A stretch of DNA of 64,000 nt from Knufia peltigerae. Lineage: Eukaryota; Ascomycota; Eurotiomycetes; Chaetothyriales; Trichomeriaceae. The notes beneath the pieces were generated by a model. That model saw only the letters and a list, made by a program, of their open reading frames with translations. It did no database searches and was not told the DNA's origin. Position numbers and translations under genes: made by a program. This document shows positions 31,794 through 43,145 of the stretch, one piece after another (the first letter of the stretch is position 1; every line of letters begins with the position of its first letter). The stretch covers positions 1 through 64,000 of the forward strand of contig JAPDRN010000066.1 in NCBI GenBank assembly GCA_030247855.1, given 5' to 3'.

Positions 31794-32669
31794 TATGTGT
31801 GCGGGAAGAAAAAGCTGCCTATCGACACTGGTAGACGAGCACACGAAAAGTCTAGGGGGAAGATGGAAAGAGAATGAAAATGGACGAGGAAGACACCACG
31901 CTGGAGTGAATGACGAAGGGAAATGGTGTTCGTTTTTTTGGGATGAAAACCAGCAAACGCGGAGCTGAAGGTAGACGAGACAAGACCACAAGCCTCATGG
32001 CCCCAGGGACTTGCCATCGTTTTACCGTGGCACTCAATTGCACTAGTCAAGGGCAAAGTAAGACGCGGAGGGAAGTGGGCGCAGGCTAACCACAGGATTT
32101 GACGGACGAGTAGATTATTTTTGGTACCAATATCCGTACAGTAGGACTCTCATCAGCACTCTTTTACACCTTTCGAATCTCTCAGGGGGTCTTTACACCG
32201 TACAAACAAGCCCAAATTGAAATTCAGGAGTCGGCATCCCACCGAGTCAAGACCAGTGGCATGATGTGTGGCTTGACTCTAGTAGCAGCAGAGAGGGTCA
32301 TATTGCTGTTCACACAACACAGAGTACGACTTTCGAATTTCATCTTCCGGAGCCCTTCCAAGCACTACCCACGTAAATAATACTCGTAAAACAACCCCCT
32401 AAACCTCCTGTTCGAGTTGGGCCTCCCGCGACGCGTGCCATGCATCGGTGGATCGAGCAGGGATGACCTAATCATAGATAACCTGAGATGCCATGCCCAA
32501 CTAGTGTTCACGTGATCAGTGCTGCTCGCACAATTATCCGCCAAGACACTAGCCGTCTTCCCCTTCCCACACTTTTGAGATTTCCTAGCAAACTGCGCTC
32601 GTTTACTTTCGATTGAGACGAAGATAACATCTACCATCCTCCAGCAACACTTCGTCTACATCCGCCAAA
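31794..32669. promoter_or_regulatory. divergent promoter region SCCPDH-like / ribosomal protein eL43
   Basis: 876-bp gap. The eL43 leader is pyrimidine-rich just upstream of the ATG (CCATCCTCCAGCAACACTTC, 32636-32655), as is common for ribosomal protein genes. No specific ribosomal-protein box was identified with confidence. Confidence 0.5.
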
Positions 32670-33081
32670 ATGACGAAGCGCACAAAGAGTCAGGTCCCAA
32701 ATCTACCTAACCCACAAGAACGGTAACTGACTGTGTCTGCAGAGGTCGGCGTGACCGGCAAGTACGGTACTCGATACGGTGCATCCCTCCGAAAACAAGT
32801 CAAGAAGATGGAAATCACCCAACATTCCCGATACATCTGCACCTTCTGCGGGAAGAACGCAGTCAAGAGACACTCGGTCGGAATCTGGCAATGCAAGAGC
32901 TGCAAGAAGACTATCGCTGGAGGCGCATGGACTGTTTCGTAAGTTTTTGAAGGCCGTGTTGAGATCTTCGCACCACATACGGGCTTGTCTGACTCTTTTC
33001 TTTCCCCGATTCTCCAGTACTCCCGCTGCCGCCGCTACGAGGTCGACCATCAGACGATTGAGAGAAATCGCGGAGGTGTAA
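32670..33081 (+). CDS. RPL43: 60S ribosomal protein eL43 (L37a/L43)
   Basis: Three exons: 32670-32688 (only 19 nt), 32743-32938 and 33018-33081; 92 aa, exactly the family length. The product begins MTKRTKKVGVTGKYGTRYGA and ends TRSTIRRLREIAEV. The zinc ribbon is C39, C42, C57 and C60 (CTFC..CKSC). The protein sits on the large ribosomal subunit surface and binds rRNA. The first intron (54 nt) starts with the weak donor GTCAGG, and the choice is fixed by the conserved MTKRTKK reading. The second is 79 nt with a normal GTAAGT. The tiny first exon is typical of ribosomal protein genes in filamentous fungi. Confidence 0.95.
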
Positions 33082-34050
33082 AAGCATTTTAGAAGTATGG
33101 GCACGGAACGGTTTCTTTGTCGAACACGCGGGGTTTTTATCATCTGAAATAGCACGAGCAGAATCACAGAAAGATTCGCATGAAAAGCGGTCACCCTCTG
33201 AAACAGGACAATCAGCTTCGCCTCGTCGAAAGCCGTCATTGTCAATGGCCGATCCGAAATCGATAGACCTCAATCGAATCATCGAATGAAGTTCCGCCAT
33301 TCCCTGCGTCTTCCATTCCTCTCCTCTCCTGTTTTCTAGTCATGAATCCATATGCCATCGAGTCTATACCGACAGGCGCTCTCTTGTGAGATTGACCTGT
33401 GCACGCCGAATGGTCGGTCTCTTTAAGGATCCTTCGGTCGAGTCGGCCACGCGTTTTGATTTTCATGTTCGTGCCTGATGCGACAGCATTTGCGTTCATG
33501 CTGGCTGTTTTTAACTTTCTTTCCAGCATGTTGTCCACTTGCAGGCTTAGGCAGCTGGAAATTTTCGGCTACTGATTGGGTTACACATTCACCGCCATTT
33601 CAATCACAAATACTCCAGTTCTCATAGCCGCTTTTGTTGTGATGTGGTAAGAAGTGACATTTTACGGGACGGGAAAAGGTTTGTTCCTGAGATCCTTTTG
33701 ACTACATCTCTGGCCTGGTTGCGAGCGAGATTTAGGCGGAAGCAGAGTCGCAGCCCTCCAGGATCATTTGGCAGGACCAAGCAAACCTGTCCAATTGGCC
33801 ATCACCATCCATCTGGTCATGTTCCACGCAAGCCATAGGCAGCATCGAATCACGTGAAGACGGAGGGGGAACCTGGACTCGGTTCAGTTTCCCCGTTTCG
33901 ACTTATTCTTAAACCGCCTTTTGGGGTGCATCCACTTTCCATCTTCTCTTTCCACCGAGCATCATCAACGCTAGCGAATCGCTGTTAGTTGTCCCCATGA
34001 GCCTCTCACTGCCTGCACTGCGCTCAAAATCACCCGACAAATTCTCCTGA
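33082..34050. other. intergenic, eL43 3' side to RING/PHD gene promoter
   Basis: 969 nt with no supported gene. Short open frames on the minus strand (32911-33538) overlap the eL43 gene or lack protein character. Confidence 0.5.
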
Positions 34051-36053
34051 ATGTCAGATACTTGTATAGTCTGTCTGGGAGACTTGAGCAAAGATAATGG
34101 AGATGCCGCTGCACTTCCAACCGTCGTTGCCAAGTCTCCACAGCAGGGTGCTGCCGCCACAGTCTCGAAGACGGCCGAGGATGCACGACACAACACGACC
34201 CTTCGTGACTCGACTGAAGATAATTCAGATGAGTTAATCGCTCATCTAAGACCCTGCGGTCATTATCTTCACAATGAATGTCTGACGCCGTGGGTGGAAA
34301 GGGCCAATAGCTGTCCGATTTGCCGCGCAAGTTTCAATCTGGTCGAACTGATGCACAAAGTTGAAGGTCGGTGAAGAATGCCCCCCCTGTTGTTCTAGCA
34401 CCGTCCACTGACCCATTATTAGGCCATGTCATCTCCTCCTATCCTGTTGAAGATCGCACCCAAGTCGCCGAATTGGATCCGTCCATGTTCCTCGAGATCC
34501 CCGACGAAGACGACGAGGATCAAGCCTGCCAGGCTTGCGGTGAAGACGACAACGAAGATGTGCTCATGTACTGTGATGGTTGTCAAAAGTTGTGGCATAC
34601 ATATTGTGTCGATCTACAAGAGGTGCCTTATGGCCACTGGTTCTGTGATAATTGTCGAGCGCAACGCGACGTCGACCCGCGGCAGCAGGGCCTTCCTCGA
34701 GCAGGCAGGGCTAGCCGTCGCCGTACTCGTGGTCAGCAGCGTAGGCAACGCGGCAACGAGTCAAGCTGGAATCAAGTGTGGCAGACAGTATGGTCACGCA
34801 TCAACCTCGACCTGGATTTTCCCTATGAGGAGGACGAGTCATCGGCAACATATCTGAGACGACACCGCCAACATAGCCAGGCCAATCGACAGGCTCATGA
34901 CGCCTGGCGACGCCGTATGCAGGTTGCCGAACTTCAAGGTGCTGGGAACCGCTTCAGGGAGATGGAGCCTACTCTCCCCAGTAGCCCCGGTGGAGAGTCA
35001 ACGCCACGAATTCGGCGAATTGGCACGTCACCGCGCCCGCCGGTGGAAACCCCAGAAGAGCTTATGGCATGGCATGCTTTTGAGCAAGCTCAAGCGTCTC
35101 CCAGTGAGTCTGGCTCGGCGAGGAAGAGGAAGAGAAAGTCTCGGTCAGGTTCCCCGAGAGACTCCGAAGATAGTGCTGCCCCAGCCGTCAAGCGGCGCCG
35201 ACCAAGCGCATCTACACGGACTGTCTCAGAGCCTGGAGCCTCTGCAACCCGCAGAACCCGGTCGCGCGAGCCTATACGACTGGCAGATCCTATCCCTCCG
35301 AGACAGCCTATTATGGATCCAGCTGCGCCCAGTTTCCTGCAATCCCTTCTGCAGGAGGTAGAAGACTCTGGCACGAGCTCACACAACGTCCACCTTCATC
35401 GTCCTTCACCTCGTCCTGCAGCGTCTCCTCCTGCTGAGCAAAATTCTCCACGGCCTTCCTCACCAGCCCTGTCGCCCATGCCCTCGAACCATTCCTCACC
35501 ACGAGCTACATCCGCCACTCCTCCACCTCCCACCAGTCTCCGACCTAGTTCGCCGACTGGATTGACGTCGCGTATACAGCCCATTTTCCCTTCAACAGAC
35601 TATTCTCCCTTGCGTTCAAATTCTCCTGAACCAACTAACCCAAAGTCCGAAATTCACAATCATCGCCAGCCAGGGGGAGCAAAGGCACCTCCCACAGCCG
35701 GCCCGATTTTGGCCCAGCCGAGACCAAGAGCTCGTGTACCACGTATACTGGAGTCGTCTTCGACATCAAAGCCGCAGGCTAGATCTACAGAAACTTCTCC
35801 CACCCGAGCGGCCATGTCTCTCTCCGCCAAAGAAGACGTGCAGAAGCTCGTGGCCACGGCTCTGAAGCCACACTACCACGATCAGACCATTACCAAAGAC
35901 GAGTACACCGTTATAAACCGCGACATATCTCGGATGTTGTACGATAGAATTGGAGACTTTGAGGCTCTGGATGTCGATGGAAAGGCGAAGTGGGAGAAAG
36001 TTGCGGGCGACGAGGTCGATAAAGCTGTGAGCGCCCTGAAAGCTCCTGGGTGA
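34051..36053 (+). CDS. RING and PHD finger protein (PHRF1-like)
   Basis: Two exons: 34051-34366 and 34423-36053; the intron is 56 nt (donor GTCGGT); 648 aa. A RING finger opens at C5/C8 (CIVC), has a poorly conserved insert of about 55 residues, and closes with LRPCGHYLHNECLTPWVERA and CPICR. A PHD finger follows at about 141-185 (CQACGEDDNEDVLMYCDGC, WHTYCVDL, HWFCDNC). The middle is disordered, with Arg/Ser-rich and Pro-rich stretches and a KRKRKSRSGS-type basic patch likely to be a nuclear signal. The last 80 residues form a helical block (LVATALKPHYHDQTITKDEY) resembling the SRI-like C-terminus of PHRF1. That protein couples histone reading and ubiquitin ligation to the phosphorylated RNA polymerase II tail. 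Substrate and partners here are unknown. Confidence 0.85.
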
Positions 36054-36264
36054 ACAACCTCCTTACTTGCGCCTGATGTTTGGTTTGAGCACTGTTACTG
36101 CTTTTTTCTTTCTCTCTTTATGACGAAGGTTACGAATTTACGACACGAATAACGGCGTTTTTGGCAAAGGCATCAGGGCTTGCATTTTGATGGATTAGGG
36201 ATGAGACTTTGTACAATGGACAATCAACGACGGGAAGCTGATCAGTCAGTGGCTTTCGATATTG

Positions 36265-36266
<2 letters not shown>

Positions 36267-36330
<64 letters not shown>
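36267..36330. repeat. (GA)32 microsatellite
   Basis: A perfect 64-nt dinucleotide run about 210 nt downstream of the RING/PHD gene stop. On the transcribed strand it would be a long purine tract, able in principle to form a triplex (H-DNA). Confidence 0.97.
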
Positions 36331-36336
<6 letters not shown>

Positions 36337-36503
36337 TCACGGTCAATCGAGTGGTCGTCATTTCGAGGATCCTCGTAGGGTCACTACGAAGTACTACTAA
36401 TAAATTTGGAGTATAGCAAGCCACCGTGTATAAATATTTGATGGGCCTACGGATGTACATGCCCTGGACTCTTGCTCGGCTTGATAAATAAAACCATGTC
36501 TTA

Positions 36504-36526
36504 TGTGTGTGTGTGTGTGTGTGTGT
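36504..36526. repeat. (TG)n microsatellite
   Basis: A perfect 23-nt TG run about 180 nt after the GA repeat. Confidence 0.95.
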
Positions 36527-37594
36527 TTGCTTGTTGTGTGTATATTTAAACGCACGTTTCATCATGACGGGATGGACGATGATGGGGCTGGTGAGATCTG
36601 CTACGTAGAATGACGACCTTCCGCGAGACACGTCTTTTTATATAGAGGTTACCTGGTCGTGCGGTAAGATATCATGTTGTCGACTTTGACATGGACTTTC
36701 CGGGGCAAGACTGGACGTCCAAGATTGACTTTGCCGATATCAAATCTTTTTTTTTTGGGAGGGGGGCAAGAAGGGTGAAAAAAGCCGCCGGCGATGATTT
36801 GCCCAAACCCCCCCCTCCCCAACCCAACTTGATTGATTTATTTCTTTATCGACGGTGAGAATAGAAGGATTTGGCCAATTGTCCACATACTCCGTACTCA
36901 GAATAAAACAATTCAGGCGGCGGCGGCGGCGGTCGGTGGTCGGTGGTGGTGAAGGGGAGGTGGGTTTCATCCGAGCTACCGAGCACCACAAGTTACCCTT
37001 TTTGTTATTCCATGATCAGCCCAAAACCACCAAACTCTACAGTGCAAAGGTCAAAGACCTCTTTTTTTTTGCTTTCTTGGTTTTCTGTGTTTTCTTGAGA
37101 AATGGAAAGAGAAAAAAAAAACTGTAAAGTGAATCGCAACTCGCCCATCATTACAACTTTCTATTCTATACTCTTGATAAAAACAAAAATCAAAAAGAGC
37201 GCCTTGGAATTTCGTCGCGAAACAAGGTCGACCGACCGACGAAACGGCTCCTGCTCGAACCATTTATCGCGGGGAGAAGTCGACCTCCGCCGGGGGGAGG
37301 GAGGAGGTAGGTTTATGTTGTGACTTTAGGTGGTGACCTTGATGATTCGAGTCTAACAAATAGCCCCCCCCCAGCGATAACCACGTCTGTAGGTGTGTTG
37401 AAAACCCTATACGAATACTATGGTGTCGCCACCTTTTCCAAACGCCAGCTGTTGGTTGGTCATGGACGGACCTGCTTTCCCACCTGACCTGACCTGACCT
37501 TTTTCCATGGCCTGCTCAGGAGAAGAATGACGAAAAAGTCGCTGAAACGCTCAATAGACAAAAAACAACAAGAAACCCCCAGCACCAGGCCGAT

Positions 37595-39066
37595 TTATGA
37601 ATACTCGTCTGGATTTTTGGACGGGCACACGGGTTCCTGGACGGGCTTGTGAATGCGCAAGCACCACAAGAGGCAGTCCTCCAGGGGCAAAAAATTCAGC
37701 ATGGCCTCGTTGTACCTATACGCCAGGAGACAAATGGTGCCTCCCGCGACTGCGTCCATGATGAAGTGGTTCGCGGTCGCCACGATGACCGTCAGGATCA
37801 TGGCCGGGTAGGAAAACCCGACAATCTGACACGCCAGTTTGGCCAGAGATGGTACCCTGATGCTGGCGGAGACGGTCTCGAAGCCGAATTTCGAGAAAAA
37901 CGGGACGGGGATCGAGACGCGGTAACAACGGCCTGGGTGAGCAATGGGGAGTTGTATGATGGAGAGGCCTATGAGTAAGGAGTAGCCAAAGTGGAGGGAT
38001 GGCATCGCCGCTGGCTTGGATGTTAGCAATTTCCTCCCCCCCCAAGACGCGCACCATGGTACCAGGCATGACGTACCTAATTGGTTTGTAAATCGCCTTG
38101 TGTTACTGATGAAGAAGCGTCAATAAACTCTGCACAAATCGGCACGCAAAGGGGACCCTTTTGCGAGAGATGATCATGGGATGCACTCACAACACCGAGA
38201 CAGCTCCGTCCCGCCCGTGGACCGTGTCGACAAAACCAAAGCTTCGAGCATGCTCGGCATCTCCAGGTGTTTTGGAATCACCCAACAGTCGAGGCGGCAT
38301 GCAGGGCCAAGTTGAGAATACACAAAAGGCAAGAAGATTGCAGATCTAACCCACAAAATTAGTAAGTCGGCGCAACATCACGCTTGGAATCACTAACGGC
38401 AAGGCTTCTGCGTTTGGATTCGTAGAGGTAAGGTCCTGACGCGGCTTGCCGCCATCTCGCGAGGGTCCGGTTGCGGGTGATGGCGAACCAATACAACCCG
38501 ACCAAGAAGGTGACGGTCGCAGGGAGATGGACATAAGAATAGATTCGGTTGACCCAGTACATTACCCCGGGGTACTGAAGGAAGAAGCGCTGGATGGCCG
38601 GTTCCCAAAAGATGTGGAGCCTCTCCTCCAGTCGGATGACTTGCAAGGCGTGGTGACAGGCCACGTCGACCGTCGAGTCACGCAGCCTTTCGGCGAGCAT
38701 GGCCCTGCCCATCTGGTAAACACTATAGATGAGACCCCAGTACACGATCTCGATGAGAAACGGGAAGCGGAGAAGAAATCTGCTGAGGAGGCGACCCTGA
38801 AAGACGGCAGTGTTGGGAGTATTGATGACCTTGCGGAACCCAAAGGCCGAGATCTCTCGCTGGCGCCATCTGTCTTGACGGTTCCAAGCTAGCGGTTCGA
38901 TCTTGGTCACGGGATTTTCGGATGATCGTTCAGTATCATCTAAATGAGGCTCGTGGTGGGTGTACGCATACCGGTCAACAGGGGTGGTGAAGTCTCGATT
39001 GATCCAAGCGCCAAGGAAGATGATGAAGGTGCCCAGGGAAGGCTCTCCGAGACCAAGGAAACCCAT
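37595..39066 (-). CDS. PAP2-superfamily (inositolphosphotransferase/IPC-synthase-like) membrane protein
   Basis: Four exons: 38398-39066, 38191-38345, 38077-38105 (only 29 nt) and 37595-38010; 422 aa. The 29-nt exon reads NTRRFTNQL and is needed to connect VHGRDGAVSV to AAMPSLHFGYS. Catalytic residues of the PAP2_3 type are H291 (MPSLHFG) and the H366..D370 pair (ANHFIMD). The motif WPCMPPRLL lies at the end of a TM segment. Hydrophobic segments include IIFLGAW, FLIEIVYWGLIYSVYQ, TVTFLVGLYWFAI and YPAMILTVIVATA. Relatives include Aur1-type inositol phosphorylceramide synthase and similar fungal inositolphosphotransferases, so transfer of a phospho-head group on a lumenal membrane face is likely; the substrate is unknown. 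Donor 1 is GTTAGT. No signal peptide is seen apart from the first TM segment. Confidence 0.82.
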
Positions 39067-41138
39067 GTCTCCGGAAGAGTTTATCGAAATTCTTCCTTCG
39101 AATCGATTTACTCTTGACGCTGCATGGGAAGAAGAAGCTGGCAGTGGTCGGTTGATGCTGGGGTAGGACGAATGCCGGCTGTTATCTGAGACACTGTGGC
39201 CCGGAAGAGAGAGAGAGAGAGAGAGGCCGGGGGTTGAGAGTGGTGACGGGTAAGACCAGATGAGAAATTGATGAAGGAGAAGGGGGAAAAGGAACGTGTG
39301 TGCGTGTTAGCCAGAGGGAACAAGTAACAAGAGAAGGGAAAAGGGAATACGAGATGACGAAACACGACTGAAAATGGGAGACGAGAGCGAGAGAAAGAAC
39401 AAGTCATCATCAACGAGACAAGGCTGACTCGAAAAGTCATCCATACCTTGAACTTGGAAGCGCCTTCCTGCCTCCAGTGTCTGTTACGAGTACCAGACGA
39501 GTACGGGGGTAACTGGGTACGGCAGGTATAATCCAGCAGGCAGCACTGGGGGACCTGATCGTCATTCTCGGTTTCCAAAAGATGGTTCTTCCTCGGGGGG
39601 ATCTCATGGATCTCACCTACTCCGTACTAGAATAGCCCATCAGCAATGTTGCAAAGGTTGCAGAACAGGGTTAGAACTTCCCGTCGATGGTTCAAACCAA
39701 CAGAAAATCTCTATCATTCAGTACCTCGCCAAACGCAAGCAAGCGAACTTGGGGGCTACTCGTACTTGTGCCACCCAAGCCAAAAACCTCCACAATTGCC
39801 TCAGGCTCTGGACAAGGACAACGATTGCCAACAGGACGTTGGTTTCGTCGTGTGATTAGTTTCCGCATCCTTTCGCATCCTTTTGCAGATCGTAACCCCG
39901 TAACAGGGGATGGGGCCATGATGGACATGATCCGGGCGAAACCGACTGGGAGAGACTCGATGATGGATTTTCACAAAGGCCATACATGACTGGGTACGAG
40001 TACATGCTCCGGTCAAGTAGTAAGCACGGAATCTCAAGTCTCCGAAAAGAAAACGACAGCCAAGGGCCTTACACTGAAAGGGACTTTTCATGTGAGCATG
40101 TGAGCCATTGCCATTTGCACAAGCTCAAGGACGCCGGGGATCACCAGCCTCTGTACAACTTTGCAAGCATAATAATATCCGGGCTCCGAGCTGGTACCTT
40201 GGGCCAGAGTACGGAGTACACCACGATCCTCACCTCGATAGTCCTCCTTGCGAATCCTGTGCTTCCTCCAGGCCCCCCTTTTGCTTGGAGATACTCCGTA
40301 CGGTGTTTGAATTTGTTGAGATCTCTTGTGGAGGAACCGAAGAGGGCTGTGTCTGTTAGAGAAAACCCTTGAAAGGATGCGGTTTGGTTGGCGAGATTGG
40401 ATGGCGCGCGTACTTGTATCTCGTACGCGTATCGAATAAGGAGAGCCGGAGAGGTTCCTGTGAAAAGTGTACGAGTACGTTACGACGTTGTTATGGAGTC
40501 TTTCTCTCCTTCCTTGCCTAGGTAATAACCTGGGGGCGCTGACAGCGACTGGCGGGCCTGATGATCTGGGCAATTTCTCAGGTACAGTCATCGATTCGTA
40601 ATAATGCCGGGAGGTAGTTGTACGGAGTCGGGGCTAGATTTGAGGCTGTGGGAGGCTCTGGGCGGAAACGATGCCCGGGGACGCGGTTTCTCTGAAACGT
40701 AGCCGCAGTTTCCGGCCCCCCTTTTAGGCCATTTCAGGTGAAGCGTGGGATCTTTTTAGTTGAGGCTCAGCGGCGAGGAGACAATGCTATTTCAAACGCC
40801 GATTCTCGCTGAAATTGCATTCCAAGGTTATTTCAACATGTCTCCCGAGCAGCACATCCCAAACATGCCTCCGACGATTTAATTTTATTCTGTTCCACGA
40901 ATATCCAATATACACAAATAGAAGTCACCTTTCATCCATTGCTTGTTTTCGTTTCATTCAAACTATTATGCAGTTCAATTTTGCCGTCATCACGAACTGT
41001 CAAATTCGAGATCGACATTTCAGGTGATGCTCGAATCGAGATATCTCAACCATCATCCCCCATGTATTAAAACCTTTCTTTCTGGAAGACAGTCTACTGT
41101 TGTTGCAGGTCATCTCGGCTCAGATTTGTAACTTTGTT
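39067..41138. other. 2.1-kb intergenic region, no gene supported
   Basis: Upstream of the PAP2-family gene, downstream of the second sugar transporter. It holds a short GA run (39204-39225), TACTCCGTAC-type copies at 39618, 40209, 40292 and 40620, and overlapping open frames of up to 167 codons without protein character. Confidence 0.55.
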
Positions 41139-43145
41139 TCAAACATATTCTTCCTGTTGAGCCCCCTTGTTGCTTTCCCCGGCAAGATCGTTTCGTTCCG
41201 TCTCACCGCTATAAATACCTCGTTCTTCTGTCACCGGGGCGTCCGCCGTACCTGCCTCTCTCTGAATCCTGGCCATCTCAGCAGCCGGCGGCGGGACCCA
41301 TTTGGCACTCTTTCTCGGGGGAACGTGCTCCAGATACATCGTGTCGATTTCCTCGAGCGTACGACCTTGCCCTTCGATGACGAAGAAGTAGACCAGGATA
41401 CCTGCGGTGACGTTACAGGCTGCAAAGACATAGCCATACCTGAAATCGATGGCGCCCGTGATGAACGGGGTGAAAAAAGCAATCAGGAAGTTCCAAGTCC
41501 AATTGCTGGCGGTCGCAATTGACATGGCCTTGGCCCGGTACTTGGACGGGTAGATTTCTGCTTGAATCGTCCAAACCATGGGTCCCCAGGTCCTGCGTGA
41601 GATGTGTCAGCAAAGAGAAAGGCCCAAAGTCAGCAGCTGCGTCGAGCCTCCTGGCTCCAAGGCTAAAACCAAAGACGGAAAAGAACTTACGTGGCATAAC
41701 CCAGGATGAAAAGACACGCAAAGACGATGAGGGCCACTCCGGCCTGAGGAGTGTTGGCCGGTTCATCGATATCCAGAACAAAGTGTCCCACGGAAGCAAA
41801 GATCATGAAGCACACGAACATCCACATACTCCCCGCAATGAGTGACTTTCTCCGGCCGTAATGCTCGACAAGGTACAATCCGATGAAGGTGACTCCCCAG
41901 TTGATGCCGTTCAAGATCATCTGCGTCACGAACGAGCTGATTTGCACCGACTGGAAGATGGTGGTGCCGTAGTAGAAGAAGTAATTGGCTCCCGTCAGTT
42001 GCTGGAACATCTGGAGGCCCATGCCCAACAAGATTCTGTACCCCATGCGAGGTGCCCTGCACATGCCGACGAATTCGCTGACAGGGTTGCCCTTGGTCTG
42101 CACTTCGGCACGAAGTTTGTTTTCAATCTCCTCCATCTGCACGTGGATGCTGTAATGATGTGCAGGGGCACCGTAGACCTTCATCAACGTCTCCTTGGCA
42201 CGCTCCGTCTGTCCCTTGCGGTAGTCATATCGAGGCGTTTCCGGGAAGAAGAGAATGCCGACACCAAGCATGATGGTCCAAAGCCAGCCGAGTCCAATGA
42301 CGATGCGCCACGAGCCGGAATTCGACTTTTGATGGGTGTACGTGCCATAGTTGAAGCAGGCGGCCAGGAAGATGCCCAGCGTGATAAACAGCTGATATGT
42401 GCAAACCAGGGCTCCTCGAATCCACGGTGGGGATGTCTCGGCCTGATACATTGGGACGAGCAAACTCAGAGCACCAACCCCAAAACCGGCGACGAGACGG
42501 CCGACCATGACCTCAACCCAGCTGGTATTGGCAGCAATCTGGATCACAAAACCGACAGCGACGACGAGGCACCAGACGGAAATGGACATCCGACGGCCGA
42601 TGCGGTCAGCGATGGGAGCTGCCACCAAGGCGCCAATCAACGTGCCAATCGACAACTGCAGGAGGCGGCTGTTAGGGATGTTGAGTGTTCTGGTATGGAG
42701 AGAGGTGCCGACCTACCAGAGCGACAATCAGACCAGATCTGACGTTGCTGAAATACGGTGTTCCATCAGGCTTGCGCTGCCCGAAACGATCGAGGAAATC
42801 GGGCATCTCAAGCTGCACACACGGTCAACAACATTGTCTCATCAGTGAAAAATGGAAATAAACTTACAAAACCTGAAATTTGACCAGTGTCGTAACCGAA
42901 GCTGAATAATGCAGACGTTAGCAACGAATGTTCCAGGTGCTGGATTCTGACTCCAAGGACTGTTTGTTGCCTTACATCAAACCGCCCATCGACACGAGGA
43001 CGCCCATGACGAAAGACCTCCATGTCAGGCGGCGAAGGGGGGAATAGTCCAGCGACGCAAGTGATGCTCTGGTGTCTGTTCCCTTTTCTGAGTTGGGGTT
43101 GTACTGATCAAAGTTGACCGTCATGAAGGATGTCTGGGGAGCCAT
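41139..43145 (-). CDS. MFS sugar transporter (hexose/pentose type)
   Basis: Five exons: 42976-43145, 42868-42901 (34 nt), 42717-42812, 41691-42655 and 41139-41592; 572 aa. All joins keep frame. Signatures: FGYDTGQISGF in TM1 (split by the first intron), ADRIGRRMSI (motif A), GRLVAGFGVGALS, PETPRYDYRKG after TM6, GMGLQMFQQLTGANYFFYY in TM7, VEHYGRRKSLI, ATTWGPMVWTIQAEIYP in TM10, and EGQGRTLEEIDTMYLEHVPP at the end. These place it among fungal glucose/xylose-type proton symporters at the plasma membrane. The C-terminal tail of about 45 residues is hydrophilic and may be a regulatory tail. The substrate is not readable. It is divergent from the GFA-domain gene. Confidence 0.92.

Larger units (their letters stand above)
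36054..37594. other. intergenic with microsatellites, no gene seen
   Basis: A 1.5-kb gap between two convergent genes, holding (GA)32, (TG)n, a GGC run at about 36915-36931, several C and T homopolymers, a TACTCCGTAC copy at 36888-36897, and a three-fold ACCTG repeat near 37483-37498. No coding signal is seen. Confidence 0.6.

Noticed and set aside
40088..40591. 167-codon minus-strand open frame between PAP2 and sugar transporter genes
   Set aside because: Contains the dispersed TACTCCGTAC motif and overlaps other open frames; no hydrophobic or catalytic pattern.
41861..42742. 293-codon plus-strand open frame opposite the second sugar transporter
   Set aside because: Antisense to exons whose transporter motifs are unmistakable; rich in His/Asp/Gln as expected for a shadow.
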